Shown: in pieces, positions 63,979 through 64,000 of the stretch
Layout: each line of letters opens with the position of its first letter
How positions within the stretch are numbered: position 1 is the stretch's first letter
Assembly (NCBI GenBank): GCA_003170275.1
Contig: PNAM01000078.1
Location: 91,082 to 155,081, forward strand
Origin: Myxococcales bacterium
Lineage (GTDB): Bacteria > Myxococcota_A > Polyangia > Palsa-1104
DNA length: 64,000 nt
Direction: 5' to 3'
Program-made: the position numbers and the translations under genes
The notes under the pieces: model-generated
What the model was told of the DNA's origin: nothing
Seen by the model: only the letters and a program-made list of their open reading frames with translations
Databases searched by the model: none

Positions 63979-64000
63979 AAGTTCCACGCATCGGCAGGAA

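Overview
The window looks like chromosomal DNA of a high-GC myxobacterium or close relative (Myxococcota). The strongest marker is a mglB-mglA pair whose products closely resemble the Myxococcus polarity GTPase and its roadblock partner. Supporting signs are a Hanks-type kinase with a PEGA tail, many Cys-rich lipoproteins, TPR/proline-linker/membrane proteins, a glutaryl-CoA dehydrogenase and a sigma-54 activator. Genes are dense, mostly in short operons with 1-4 nt overlaps and many GTG or TTG starts. I see no tRNA, rRNA operon, CRISPR array, prophage or intact insertion sequence.

Layout. 0-9.4 kb: the first codons of an isocitrate/isopropylmalate dehydrogenase, a lipoprotein, cysS, an acyl-CoA ligase, a lipoprotein copper monooxygenase of the PHM/DBH type, glutaredoxin with an EF-hand protein, and a DUF1232 protein. 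9.4-13.7 kb: a small helical protein, murI, a less GC-rich patch with a 65-aa ORF and terminator, a CCA-adding-enzyme relative lacking its catalytic head, a DUF421 protein and a Bax-inhibitor-1 protein. 13.7-17.7 kb: an orphan type III export gate (SctV/FlhA family) divergent from a ClpX-like unfoldase without a zinc domain, then a VOC protein and a twin-CCCH zinc protein. 17.7-22.7 kb: murA-hisG, an unknown gene, and an ATP/ADP-translocase-like protein with a helical-repeat tail, coupled to a cyclic-nucleotide-binding protein; its Shine-Dalgarno lies in a perfect hairpin. 22.7-31.8 kb: lipoate and oxo-acid dehydrogenase genes. lpdA (E3) and lipB sit near a four-gene operon E1alpha-E1beta-E2-E1alpha with a clear promoter. 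31.9-38.7 kb: envelope proteins (papain-like or NlpC-like, M15 peptidase, YARHG protein, CapA) and RNase E/G with a J-domain protein.

38.7-39.0 kb is a 340-nt gap holding a textbook sigma-54 promoter, then a three-hairpin region ending in a very strong intrinsic terminator. I interpret it as a new sigma-54-dependent small RNA divergent from the RNase E/G gene. 39-46.5 kb: an S8 protease with a multi-TM tail, a membrane-anchored methyltransferase, a double cyclic-nucleotide-binding protein, an MpaA-like amidase, a sigma-54 activator, and a 36-aa membrane protein behind three 11-bp-phased repeats. 46.5-53.8 kb: thiD, a TPR/kinase/lipoprotein group, and a gcdH operon with three uncharacterised genes. 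53.8-58.5 kb: an Slt-type transglycosylase, a lipoprotein, a Tam-like methyltransferase and small proteins. 58.5-64 kb: dnaX-ybaB-recR headed by the SRP RNA gene, then mglB-mglA and a coupled HlyD-like adaptor.

Three copies of a short palindromic repeat (44.3, 57.5 and 62.6 kb) are scattered through the second half, two of them inside genes.
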